Source: Gymnopus androsaceus JB14
Taxonomy: Eukaryota; Basidiomycota; Agaricomycetes; Agaricales; Omphalotaceae
Assembly: GCA_009733575.1 (NCBI GenBank)
Contig: ML769671.1
Span: 1 to 64,000 of the forward strand
DNA: 64,000 bases
Direction of reading: 5' to 3'
The position numbers and the translations under genes were made by a program. Below the pieces are notes generated by a model. That model was given only the letters and a program-made list of their open reading frames with translations. It was not told the DNA's origin and did no database searches. Every line of letters begins with the position of its first letter. Position 1 is the first letter of the stretch. Below, piece by piece: positions 12,538 to 20,780 of the stretch.

Positions 12538-13555
12538 TCACTGTTGAGATTTCACAAAACCCCAGAGCTTCCCGAGCTCTGCCTGATCTTCCTCGTTCAA
12601 GGCGGTAAATGCTTGGCGTATCGTTTCTCTCTTATTCGGGCAGTCCCTCTTCATATGTCCGGGTTGTCCACACCCAAAACACTTGAATGGGCCTCGTGCT
12701 CTGCCTCAATCCAACTCCATTGGTTGACCGCTTCCTCCGTAGGTGACGCCGGTGCCATCCTGTCGATGAGGTTGTGATGTTTGTGGAGTTGTTTTAGGTG
12801 CCTGCACCTGGGGGGGTGGTTTTCGAAGTGGAGTACCACTGATTTCCGAAGCTCCATTGCTTCATCTCGTTGTTCCTCCTTCTCCAAAGATTGTTGAGGT
12901 TGACGCACCTCTTCTTCCATTGACTGAATGTGTCGGGTAAGACTCCGACACTATAGATACTGTCAATAATGGTTTTATTGACTGCATGCGTTATTTTTTG
13001 CAGGACATGTGCATCGTCCTCTCCATATTCTGCAGTACTAACTAGTACTTCGAAGTGTTCAAAGAACGCTGCTGCGGTTTCGTCTTTTCCTTGGCGAATT
13101 CTTTCAAATCTTTCTCTGGCATTGGCATGCCTTGCCATATCCAGATATTGGTTGTCGAGTTTCTTCATGAAATACATCCAAGTTGTATTCCATGTCCCTT
13201 TGTCTTCCGAGTAGTAGACATGATACTGGTTCTCAACCCAGTCTCGTACTTTTTCTCGTTCCATGTAGGAGATCGTGACATTGATTCGTTCATCGTCTGA
13301 TCGAATCTTGTTTTTTGGGTCATTAATCCAAGCGTTTAACTTTCGCTTCCATTCTCAAAAGTTCTCTTTGTCTCCTTTAAACATTGGAGGTTCCTTTAAG
13401 AGAGACTTTCCACTGGTGGAAGTTGTGGTTTCTGCTCCCGGACGTGTTACAGTCCATCCTTCTCGTATGAGGAATGCGGCAAGTTGTTCTGGTGTGGGAA
13501 TCTCATTTGGAGGGTTGGTGGGTGCAGTAGGAGCATTGGATTGTGGTTCAGACAT
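12538..13555 (-). pseudogene. gag: Chromovirus gag, decayed
   Basis: The ATG at 13553-13555 opens a Ser/Thr/Pro-rich N-terminus. A retrotransposon-gag capsid region follows (DWVENQYHVYY, FFEHFEVLVSTAEYG, QWKKRCVNLNNLWRR). The C-terminus carries a CCHC zinc knuckle (CFGCGQPGHMKRDC, about 12645-12685), then a TGA stop at 12538-12540. The frame is broken by TGA at 13355-13357 and 12716-12718. One frameshift lies in a seven-G run (12810-12816, plus strand); one base fewer there would rejoin the frame. Product role: capsid and nucleocapsid of the retroelement particle. Confidence 0.88.
12556..12562 (-). promoter_or_regulatory. Putative -1 ribosomal frameshift heptamer at the gag-pol junction
   Basis: In the gag frame the heptamer is split G GGT TTT, which fits the X XXY YYZ rule. 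It lies 15 nt before the gag stop. The -1 frame is open across it and continues into pol. I did not identify a downstream pseudoknot. Confidence 0.6.
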
Positions 13556-14155
13556 GGTGGATGTGGATGGAGGAGTTGTGGTTTGGTTGGATGGAGTAGG
13601 AGGTCTGGAGTTACGAGCTCGATAGGTCGTTTGATCCAGGATGGTGAGAGGTGAATGTGATCAACAACTCTCGGAATATAGAGTGATGAAAAGAAGAACA
13701 AAAGAAATAGAAAAGTGGAGGAATAGGAATGTGATAAAGTGAATATAACGCAAATGCATAAAGGTTGTGTGAAGAGTGTTCACAAACAGTCTTTGCACTT
13801 GTCTTGCTGACTTAACATGGCTCTCCGACTAGGAATGGAGCAATGTTCCGTGCGCTATGACCCCTCTCCGAAGATTGGTTATCAGTCAAAAGCTTTCAAC
13901 TGCCAGTACTACAAGTCGGGCTCAATGTTACTCGTGTTGTACTATTGGCATTTATAAGTCTAATTGGGTGCAAAGATCTGTAAGGCAAAAGGTTGGTAAA
14001 ACGGTGAGCGTGATGTGCGGGATGAGAGAATTATGATTGCGTAGCGTGGAATACAAAAACATGAAATCTCAAGTAGTGAGAAATCACAACGGTGTCGAAG
14101 ATTACTGTCGACCAGTATCAACAATGAGCAACGATCCGTGACGAGTGGAAGAGAG
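13556..14155 (-). other. Untranslated leader of the chromovirus
   Basis: The stretch between the primer site and the gag ATG. No long open frame; consistent with a 5' leader. Confidence 0.6.
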
Positions 14156-14167
14156 TAGCTTCAATCT
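14156..14167 (-). other. Self-complementary primer binding site
   Basis: In element orientation AGATTGAAGCTA starts 2 nt after the 5' LTR. The LTR itself contains the exact complement TAGCTTCAATCT (8260-8271 and 14282-14293). That is the arrangement of Tf1/sushi-type elements, whose mRNA 5' end primes its own reverse transcription. No tRNA primer is needed to explain it. Confidence 0.75.
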
Positions 14168-14910
14168 TCTGTCAGCGACTAGTTCCCCACAACACGAGGT
14201 ACCAGGCGTCACGACTTCCGACTTGGGCAAAGACAAAGACAAAAAGAAGAAGATGATATTGAGAACTAGGAGGTATTGACGAGATTGAAGCTAAGGACTA
14301 TGCTACAGCTACAACTATATATATTAGTATACAAACCCTAAGCCCTATACCCTGTACCCTGTCCGTGCGGTAACAATGCATGAAACGATGAAAGACAACA
14401 AGTAAACAACAATAAGTAATGATAGGTCAATCGTATAAGTATGGACATGCTAGCATGTGTTATGATTGGAAACAATCATACTCTGATCAACAGAACCTAA
14501 TTAGTATAGTTACGTGTCAAAACAAGCGCGCACTTATATAGATATACAAGGGTAAATAAAGGAAAATGATAAAGGATAATACCATGTGTTTGATAAGATA
14601 AGAATATTTGTAACTAGAGATGGGCACGAATAGCGAATATTTGCAAATATTCACGGATATTTGGTATTCGTTATTCATGAATAGAGTAATTTTTTTGACG
14701 AATATATTCGTGACACGAATGTTTACTCGAGTGGAAATATCTGTTTCAGAACCACAAATATTCGTGGTCATTTAATCGCGAATATTCATGAATACTTGTA
14801 GATAGCTAATACTTGACTTGGGCAAAGAAATAACAACTTAAAAAGTACTTATAAGTTCACTATTAGTACTCAATATGTATCAAAACGGCTACAATACATA
14901 TATACAATTT

Positions 14911-15014
14911 TGGCATGTCCGGGAATCGAACTCAGCTGGTTAGCTATCGTCGGAAGGCCTGACCTTAATCCAGAGTCGGCGCCGACAACCACTTACAACC
15001 ACTAAGCCACATGG
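14911..15014 (-). mobile_element. tRNA-like SINE module inside the hAT element
   Basis: On the minus strand an A box (TGGCTTAGTGG, near 15007-14997) and a B box (GAGTTCGATTCCC, near 14932-14920) lie at tRNA-like spacing. Partial pairing of CATG-containing ends suggests an acceptor stem, but a full cloverleaf with a usable anticodon is not apparent. Taken as tRNA-derived and not a working tRNA gene. Confidence 0.5.
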
Positions 15015-15170
15015 ATTTTGTTACATTTACCTAACCATACATGTATATACCTATCCAAACAATGTTCCAAAACTTATACTAAGTTTATTTATCCATAAAT
15101 GTACTTAAACAGCTAAGTACATAAGTCAATTATAATTTTTTTTGAATATAACTTTTTCAATGAATACTGG

Positions 15171-15242
15171 CTACCCGGAAAAGTAACCGGAATTTTTGCT
15201 GGCCAGCCTGGCACAAAAAATTCTGGTTACTTTTCCGGGTAG
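15171..15242. repeat. 72-bp hairpin inside the hAT element
   Basis: CTACCCGGAAAAGTAACC at the left is perfectly mirrored at the right. The pairing continues, with mismatches, through an A/T-rich stretch towards a short GGCCAGCC loop. Confidence 0.75.
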
Positions 15243-15426
15243 CGAGTATATTCGAGTATTTGTCCCGAAATACTTGTATTCGTGTATATTCATTACTCGA
15301 GTGTTTATAACTGAAGATACTCGAGTATTTATCCGAGTATAAATAGTTGATTTTGTAAGTAAATATTCGTGACACGAATGACGAATATACTTGAGTACAT
15401 ATTCGTGCCCACCTCTATTTGTAACA

Positions 15427-15781
15427 CCCAGGTTGCTTGGGCTGCCTGGGAAACAGGCAAATTCCTGGGGATCCTGGGAAGCTCTGGGAAGCCCTGGGAC
15501 ACCCTGGGAGAGGGATCATGTGCTCATGCTTACGAGCACGTGATTTAAGTGGCCATCTGGTGTTTTATCCTGCATACTTTATGTCTCAATTAAAAACTAC
15601 ATTATATTCACAACAAAATTAAATTAACCAAAAGACAAGACATTGAGTCTTACCTAAGAATAATCACTGGTAACATTGGAGATAGTCTTGGTAGACTATG
15701 GTAGGAGAATTGGTTCATGTGCAGTTATGACCAAGTGCTCACCAATTTTCTTATAGGTGATGCTGACCCCACTAGTTAGTG
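15427..15781. other. Right flank of the chromovirus, CCTGGG-rich
   Basis: The first 90 bp (GCTTGGGCTGCCTGGG and so on) is the inverted partner of 8025-8080 left of the retroelement. The rest shows no gene. Confidence 0.5.
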
Positions 15782-15783
15782 TA

Positions 15784-16026
15784 CTGTCTCATTTTGATCA
15801 CTTCGTAAGTCACATGTTGCAAAGGACCCAAATCTTACGGACTGTCACATTTTGTCACAGATATTTTCGAAATTTGAGGCTATTTTTGGGGCTTTTGGAG
15901 GTCAAAGATGGGAAAATATCTCATATAAGGTAATCTAAGCACGCACTAAATGGGTGCTTATGAATTTTCGCAAATTTTCCTTTTGTCACATGTTTTACCC
16001 CTTACGAAGTGCTCAAAATGGGACAG
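15784..16026. mobile_element. 243-bp MITE with TA duplication (Tc1/mariner-like)
   Basis: Ends CTGTCTCATTTTGATCACTT and CTGTCCCATTTTGAGCACTT (extending through CGTAAG) form inverted repeats of about 26 bp with two mismatches. TA flanks at 15782-15783 and 16027-16028. No coding capacity. Confidence 0.82.
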
Positions 16027-16061
16027 TATATAGTGCACAAAGTTTCTAGTATATCTTACAT

Positions 16062-16155
16062 CAAGATAGTCCAGTGGTTTTGACTCTTGAACTCTCGCAT
16101 TATTGCTTATATAATACAGTTGACTGCAAGGCTGAGAGTTCAAACCTGTGAGGTG
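16062..16155 (+). mobile_element. tRNA-derived SINE-like module
   Basis: A box TAGTCCAGTGG (16067-16077) and B box GAGTTCAAACC (16136-16146) at tRNA-like spacing. It lies between a MITE and a foldback element. Confidence 0.45.
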
Positions 16156-16237
16156 TCAATCTTTAAGTTTATTATGAGTCACTTGAATTTAAGTGCTGAA
16201 ACACCAAATGAATAAGACAATAATAAGCAGTGAGCAA

Positions 16238-16621
16238 CATCAGAAAAAACTGTTTTGGGCCCAGGAGGATCTAAGGTCACCTAGTCCTCTTAGGCAACCT
16301 GAGGCATCCTAGTTGGCCCAGGAAAAAGGGCAAAACTTTGGGCACCTCAGGTATCCTAGTCATGCTAGGTGTCCTGGGATATCCTGGGATGTCCTGGGGC
16401 ATCCTGGGACATCCTGGGGTATCCTGAGGCATTCTGGGATAGAAATTTTATCCTAGGATATCCCAGGACACCTAGGATGACTAGGATACCTAGGATGACT
16501 AGGATACCTGAGGTGTCCAAAGTGTTACCCTTTTTCCTGGGCCAACTAGGATGCCTCAGGTTGCCTAAGAGGACTAGGTGACCTTAGATCCTCCTGGGCC
16601 CAAAACAGTTTTTTGCTGATG
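16238..16621. mobile_element. 384-bp foldback element rich in CCTGGG/CCCAGG
   Basis: The outer arms, about 100 bp each, are almost perfect inverted copies (AAAACTGTTTTGGGCCCAGG at the left, mirrored at the right). The centre is a run of short direct repeats of the type ATCCTGGG. The same motif family flanks the chromovirus and recurs at 16755-16935. No transposase. Confidence 0.75.
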
Positions 16622-16754
16622 AATAAGCACAACAACCATCTATAATAAGTGTATTAAGTACTGAGACTTGAATAATGAATAATGAATAAGTAAACAAAGA
16701 AGGTAAATATGAGTGTAAGAGGCTACAATGGTAAAAAATATATTATTTAAATAT

Positions 16755-16935
16755 TTTCTCTATGGATTCCCAGGGCACCCCAGGGATATTCAGGAACACC
16801 CCAGGAATATTCAGGGACACCTCAGAGATACTTTTCTATCCTCAGGATGCACAGGATTTGGGGGGTTTCTTTAGGGTGCCTGTGGTGCCTAGACATCCTG
16901 GGTGTCCTAGTCACCTTGTGGGTACCTCAGTGCAA
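16755..16935. repeat. CCCAGG/ATATTCAGG short-repeat tract
   Basis: Imperfect units of the type CCCCAGGGATATTCAGGAAC repeat two to three times, followed by CCTGGGTGTCC-type motifs. Related in composition to the foldback at 16238-16621. Confidence 0.55.
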
Positions 16936-16938
16936 CTC

Positions 16939-17030
16939 TACAGTGACACTCATTATTGATGAACCACCCACATGGCTTATTGAATTAAAATGAATTGCCA
17001 GGTGGTTCATCAATAATGAGTGTCACAGTA
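16939..17030. mobile_element. 92-bp hairpin MITE including TA ends
   Basis: After TA, the 28-bp arms (CAGTGACACTCATTATTGAT continuing to GAACCACC) are mirrored with one mismatch, leaving a loop of about 32 nt. TA flanks both sides. It lies about 230 bp downstream of the DUF6536 gene's stop. Confidence 0.85.
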
Positions 17031-17261
17031 CATGTTCCTGGGCACTAGGGAATTTTTCCAGATGGGAGCAGCCGGACAAGCGATGGAAGGGTATTTGCCT
17101 AACAACTTTTTGTGACAAGCCCAAAGACTTTCTCTCTCTGCAAATAGTAGGACCATATAGTATGATCTGATACAGATAACATTAAACCTAGACAAATTGA
17201 CCTCTAATACCATATTGATAAATGTGCTGGAACAATCCCTTTTTACAAGCTGCAGAGTCAT

Positions 17262-19673
17262 TCAAGAATAATAATTACCTGGAACTGGAACTGTAACCTT
17301 TCCACTTGAGAAACTTATATGCCCTACAGTCTGCTCCCTATTTTCAGTAACCACTCCCCACCTCACAGGCTTAAGAGGGTCTGAATCATCCCTTGGTGGA
17401 TGACAAGCTGCAGCAATAGCTACACTATTGCTGCCCATGAGTGGCATATCATAGTTGATGTGTTTAAAGTACCCCAAAGCCAGGGCACTCAGTATAAGAG
17501 AGCCCGCAACAATGGAAGTCAACATCATTGCTATTGGTGAAAAGCCACAGCTGATAATACTAAGTGCAGTGTCGATGACATCTCCATCCCAGAAAGTAAC
17601 TGCGACAAGGAAGATACTCTGTGACACAAGCCAGTGTAAAAGTGCTGAGTAGGCCATAAGTGGAAGACCAAAGCGATATGGTATCTGTAGGAAATATGTG
17701 GACTTCTGGTCTCCATGAGGCTCAGATACCCGGAGAGGTTTGTGAGAATAGGCATATGATGACCATTCAAACCCCGCCATCATTTTGGTACAAAGACCAT
17801 TGAAAACAAGGTAGATCATTGAGAGAATGAGTTGAGGGGAGTTGGCAATGAGCACTGAAGCTATAAGGGCATCATATCCCTGTGTCGGTAAGCCCCACCC
17901 CTGAATAATATTTTCAGTTGAGGCTTTTCCAATGCCCAGTTGCCAGAGGAACAAGAAGCCACTAATGCCATGAACTGCACTCAGTTGATGTATGGCAAAG
18001 CCCAAAAGGGACAAGATGATCAAGATAGCTCCAGAAAAACTGTTCAGATTGCTGTTAATTTGTCTCTATTGTAACCATTGAGATACTTACAGGAAGACTG
18101 TCATGATCCAATGTCGCCGACTAACCAAGCTCAGCCATCTGATTTTCATAGGCTGATACTTGATTGGCTGAGGCATTGAGGGAATTTGTGTTTTGCGAAT
18201 CCGGATGGAATAAGGCTTGTTGTGGTAGCCCTCATATGAATCATATCTGAAATGATTCTGTGATATTAGACACATTTGCTGAGTGTACTCTGAAGGAATT
18301 TTGAGAAAAGATTCTATAGCATCGCCAATTGTTACCAGGGGATGATCATTCATCTTTGTGGCAGCAATTACCATGCAAATAACCTTTCCAATGTTGAAAA
18401 TAATCACAAGAACAAGGAGTGGGAGGTTGAATTGAAGTTGGCATCTGGGAACCACTGTTGAACTCAGACAATATTTCACCTGAAATGATAGTCCTGCTGA
18501 AATGTCTGTGTCCTCCAACTGCCAGTTGGAAGGATCAATTTCCCTCCAGTGGGAAGAGCAGTCAAAGTTGATGTTATCCCAATCCTTCAACCCAGAGCAA
18601 ATCCATTGAAAAGGAGGATCTGCATCCACGAAAAAGTCTGTGCTCAAACCACCTCCAAAAATGAGAAATTCATCATTGGTGGTGTAGTTTCCGACAACCA
18701 TCACATTCCGATGATCTGAGAGAAAGTCAACCGCATAGGCTTGGAGGCAATCAGAAGCACTGAGAAACTCCCAATTTGGCAGTTCTAGCTGGGTAGGAGA
18801 CTGCCAACCCCAGTATGACCAATCACCACCTGGAATAAAATCCCAGTCAAATGTTCCATTATTTTCTGGAAATGTGCTGCATGTCCGGTCCATTTGCATA
18901 GTAGTAGGTATAGTCATTGCTGCTCAAAGTAGAGAAGAAAGAAGAGTTGTAGCTGGCTTGAAAGTGAGTACAATGTTTAGGATGAACAACCAAAACAAAT
19001 GATACGCACAAAAGATGTAGGGGGATTGAGAAAACAGCAAGTGAAATCCATAACCATCGTTTCCAGCGGCTCGTGTACACTAGGTTACGCATGCTCTGCA
19101 CGCCAATGTCAAGCCATGATCCTCTCTTGTGTGCTTGATCAATCTCTGTACGGGTAGGAGCACTGAGACTTTGCATGATGTAGTTGCTGGCCCCAAGTAG
19201 TAGAGTGCTGAGAATATTAATGACAAGGTGTATCCCGATATCCAGGTGATCTACGGTATTGCAGTCACCTTGGTACACCACTCCGCTGCTGCCTCCTCCC
19301 GATTTTATGGTAGTATATATCATTATAATGACGTTGGTTAAGAGCACGGCGCTTGCCTCGAATACCGCTACCCATGCTCCAAAGTGCCAGCCTGTGGGTG
19401 CAGAGGAACGGAGTTGTTTGAGCCTCCATCCCCAACTAGAATGATTTTCTTCGAGATCCAGTGGTGTAGCATGCCACTCCACTGTGTTGCCGTTTAGTAG
19501 CTCTACATCACGTCCTTCTTTAACTAATGGTTTGGAATCATCTGTCGTTGAGATAGATGTGTATGATATTTTTCGCAGTAAACGAAATGGGAAGTTCCTG
19601 TAGTAGTCTCAGTCGAAAGAGCAACGACTCCACAATGAAAACGGAGACGAAGTAAATACCTTGTACTGGACAT
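17262..19673 (-). CDS. DUF6536-type multi-pass membrane protein
   Basis: About 760 residues if repaired. Exon 1 (19660-19673) starts ATGTCCAGTACAAG. A 62-nt intron follows (19598-19659), then exon 2 to 18091, a 51-nt intron (18040-18090), and exon 3 to the stop at 17262. The N-terminus has the SSWGWRLKQL and GWHFGAWVAVFEASAVLL features of the fungal DUF6536 domain. At least six hydrophobic segments follow (for example IGIHLVINILSTLLLGAS, WLWISLAVFSIPLHLL, LPLLVLVIIFNIGKVICMVI). The C-terminus has the family's RWGVV and GHISFSSG ending. One single-base frameshift lies between about 18860 and 18917 with no usable splice sites, so it is either a consensus error or a lesion. Function of the family is unknown; localisation to a membrane is inferred. 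Confidence 0.8.
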
Positions 19674-20780
19674 TTCATGCAACTTAGTGGCTTCAAATGA
19701 GGGAGTAAGAATGATAGTGTCGTGAGGACTACCTGTGTTGAGTGGTTAAATATCTTTCAGTCCATCTGCAACAAAGATGAGTTTGATGAACAACTTGCAA
19801 TTGCTTCAACGATGAAGCAACATCATGTTAGTTACCATCCTCAGGGTTACTAATTGAATTGCAGGTAAGTAAAAGTTCATAATGCTCCGGAAGCTTTGTT
19901 GGATTTCATATTTGGTTGCGAGCTCGGAAGCTCGTTGTTCCGTTCTATATACCTATATTTAAGCTGTAGTAAATGGATGCATCCGCATCCGATTGTCCTT
20001 GCTTACTGCCACCTAGCAGGACAACCCAAAATTTACTTGTTGTTTGCTTTTTCTCGAGTGACACTGCACCCGTTATCACAACAAGCTTATCCTTTGTTAC
20101 AAGGGGTAAGGGGGATTGAGTTCATCAAAATCGGTCAACACAGACCTACACAGACGAAATCGTTGAATCCTGACAACCATCCAGCCTTGATCGCCACGTC
20201 GCCACCTGGATCCATCTGAAACTAGCGGGATACCTGACTTGTTCATCAGATTCACGGTTGTCGACTCGGATGGAATAGAAGATTGAGAGATTACAAGCAA
20301 GAACTGAGGCAGAGCATATGCGCGCAAGGAAGGACAACTGACCGTGGTCCATCAAATGTAATGAATGTCTTGCAAGGTGCTATATTTGACTATGGGTCAG
20401 TTTCGACTACTAAATAAAGTGAAGTTGCTGACCCCAACTTAGGCTTTCACCGACAGGAACCTATCCGGCATGTCCAGCATCCAATTAGGCTAAGCTATTG
20501 TAGACTCGTGTCATCAAAGCCTTTGCCGACGGAATGATCGCGTGCAAAAGGTACTGGTTCGAGTCTAAAGCTATTGCAAATTCAAGGTTTCTATCCATAT
20601 ACCTCCAATCTACAAGATTATTTAGATAATTACACTTTAAAAGTACAATAACATTATTACAGAAGCTCTTGCGGAGTCTTTGCTTCATGCATGGAAGAGA
20701 GTCTCCTCGGAGTCTATATTATGACTATTAGACCAGTTGGAGTTCCCGAGGAATATCGAGTTTTTCCTTGGGGATAAACC
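19674..20780. other. Intergenic, no gene seen
   Basis: Short open frames only (up to 107 codons) with no recognisable motif. A B-box-like GGTTCGAGTCT occurs at about 20553 without a matching A box. Confidence 0.5.

Larger units (their letters stand above)
8597..12562 (-). pseudogene. pol: Chromovirus pol (protease-RT-RNase H-integrase-chromodomain), decayed
   Basis: One continuous reading frame broken only by TGA codons at 12047-12049, 11477-11479 and 11381-11383. It shows an aspartic protease motif (LLDCGATRS, near 12100), RT, RNase H, the integrase zinc motif (HH...GHPG...CEKC), the DDE core (VGVDLIG, VHDRGPQ, QTERTNQE), and a chromodomain (VEEIVDSKE...VKWKGYG...MTWEP, near 8800-8960). The RT active site reads YMDN instead of YMDD (11084-11095). 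Two RNase H aspartates are also Asn (codons 10649-10651 and 10445-10447). All three changes are consistent with CpG to CpA. Pol lies in the -1 frame relative to gag and has no clear ATG, so it was probably made by frameshifting. It cannot be active as it stands. Confidence 0.92.
14615..15417. mobile_element. 803-bp non-autonomous hAT-like element
   Basis: Terminal inverted repeats TAGAGATGGGCACGAATA and TAGAGGTGGGCACGAATA (17 of 18 match) are flanked by a perfect 8-bp duplication TTTGTAAC (14607-14614 and 15418-15425). The 8-bp duplication and the AGRGRTGGGC-type ends are typical of hAT elements. The subterminal regions are full of ATTCGT/ACGAAT repeats in both orientations. No transposase. 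The interior holds a tRNA-like module and a 72-bp hairpin. Confidence 0.88.
8148..15426 (-). mobile_element. Complete Ty3/gypsy chromovirus, decayed, with a nested hAT-type insertion
   Basis: A full-length LTR retrotransposon on the minus strand, bounded by the 5-bp target duplication CCCAG (8143-8147 and 15427-15431). Order in element orientation: 5' LTR (14170-15426, interrupted by an 803-bp insertion), primer site, gag, pol with protease, RT, RNase H, integrase and a C-terminal chromodomain, polypurine tract, 3' LTR (8148-8596). The chromodomain places it among fungal chromoviruses (sushi/Tf1-like). Five in-frame TGA codons, one frameshift and three lost catalytic aspartates make it non-autonomous. 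The LTRs differ at roughly 10 substitutions plus one 3-bp indel in about 445 bp, so it is not very old. Confidence 0.93.
14170..15426 (-). repeat. 5' LTR of chromovirus, split by a hAT-type element
   Basis: LTR sequence occupies 14170-14614 and resumes with the final A at 15426. The 8-bp duplication TTTGTAAC and the 803-bp element lie in between, one base from the LTR edge. Confidence 0.9.

Noticed and set aside
20500..20575. tRNA-like sequence with GGTTCGAGTCT
   Set aside because: B box only; no A box at proper spacing and no acceptor stem.
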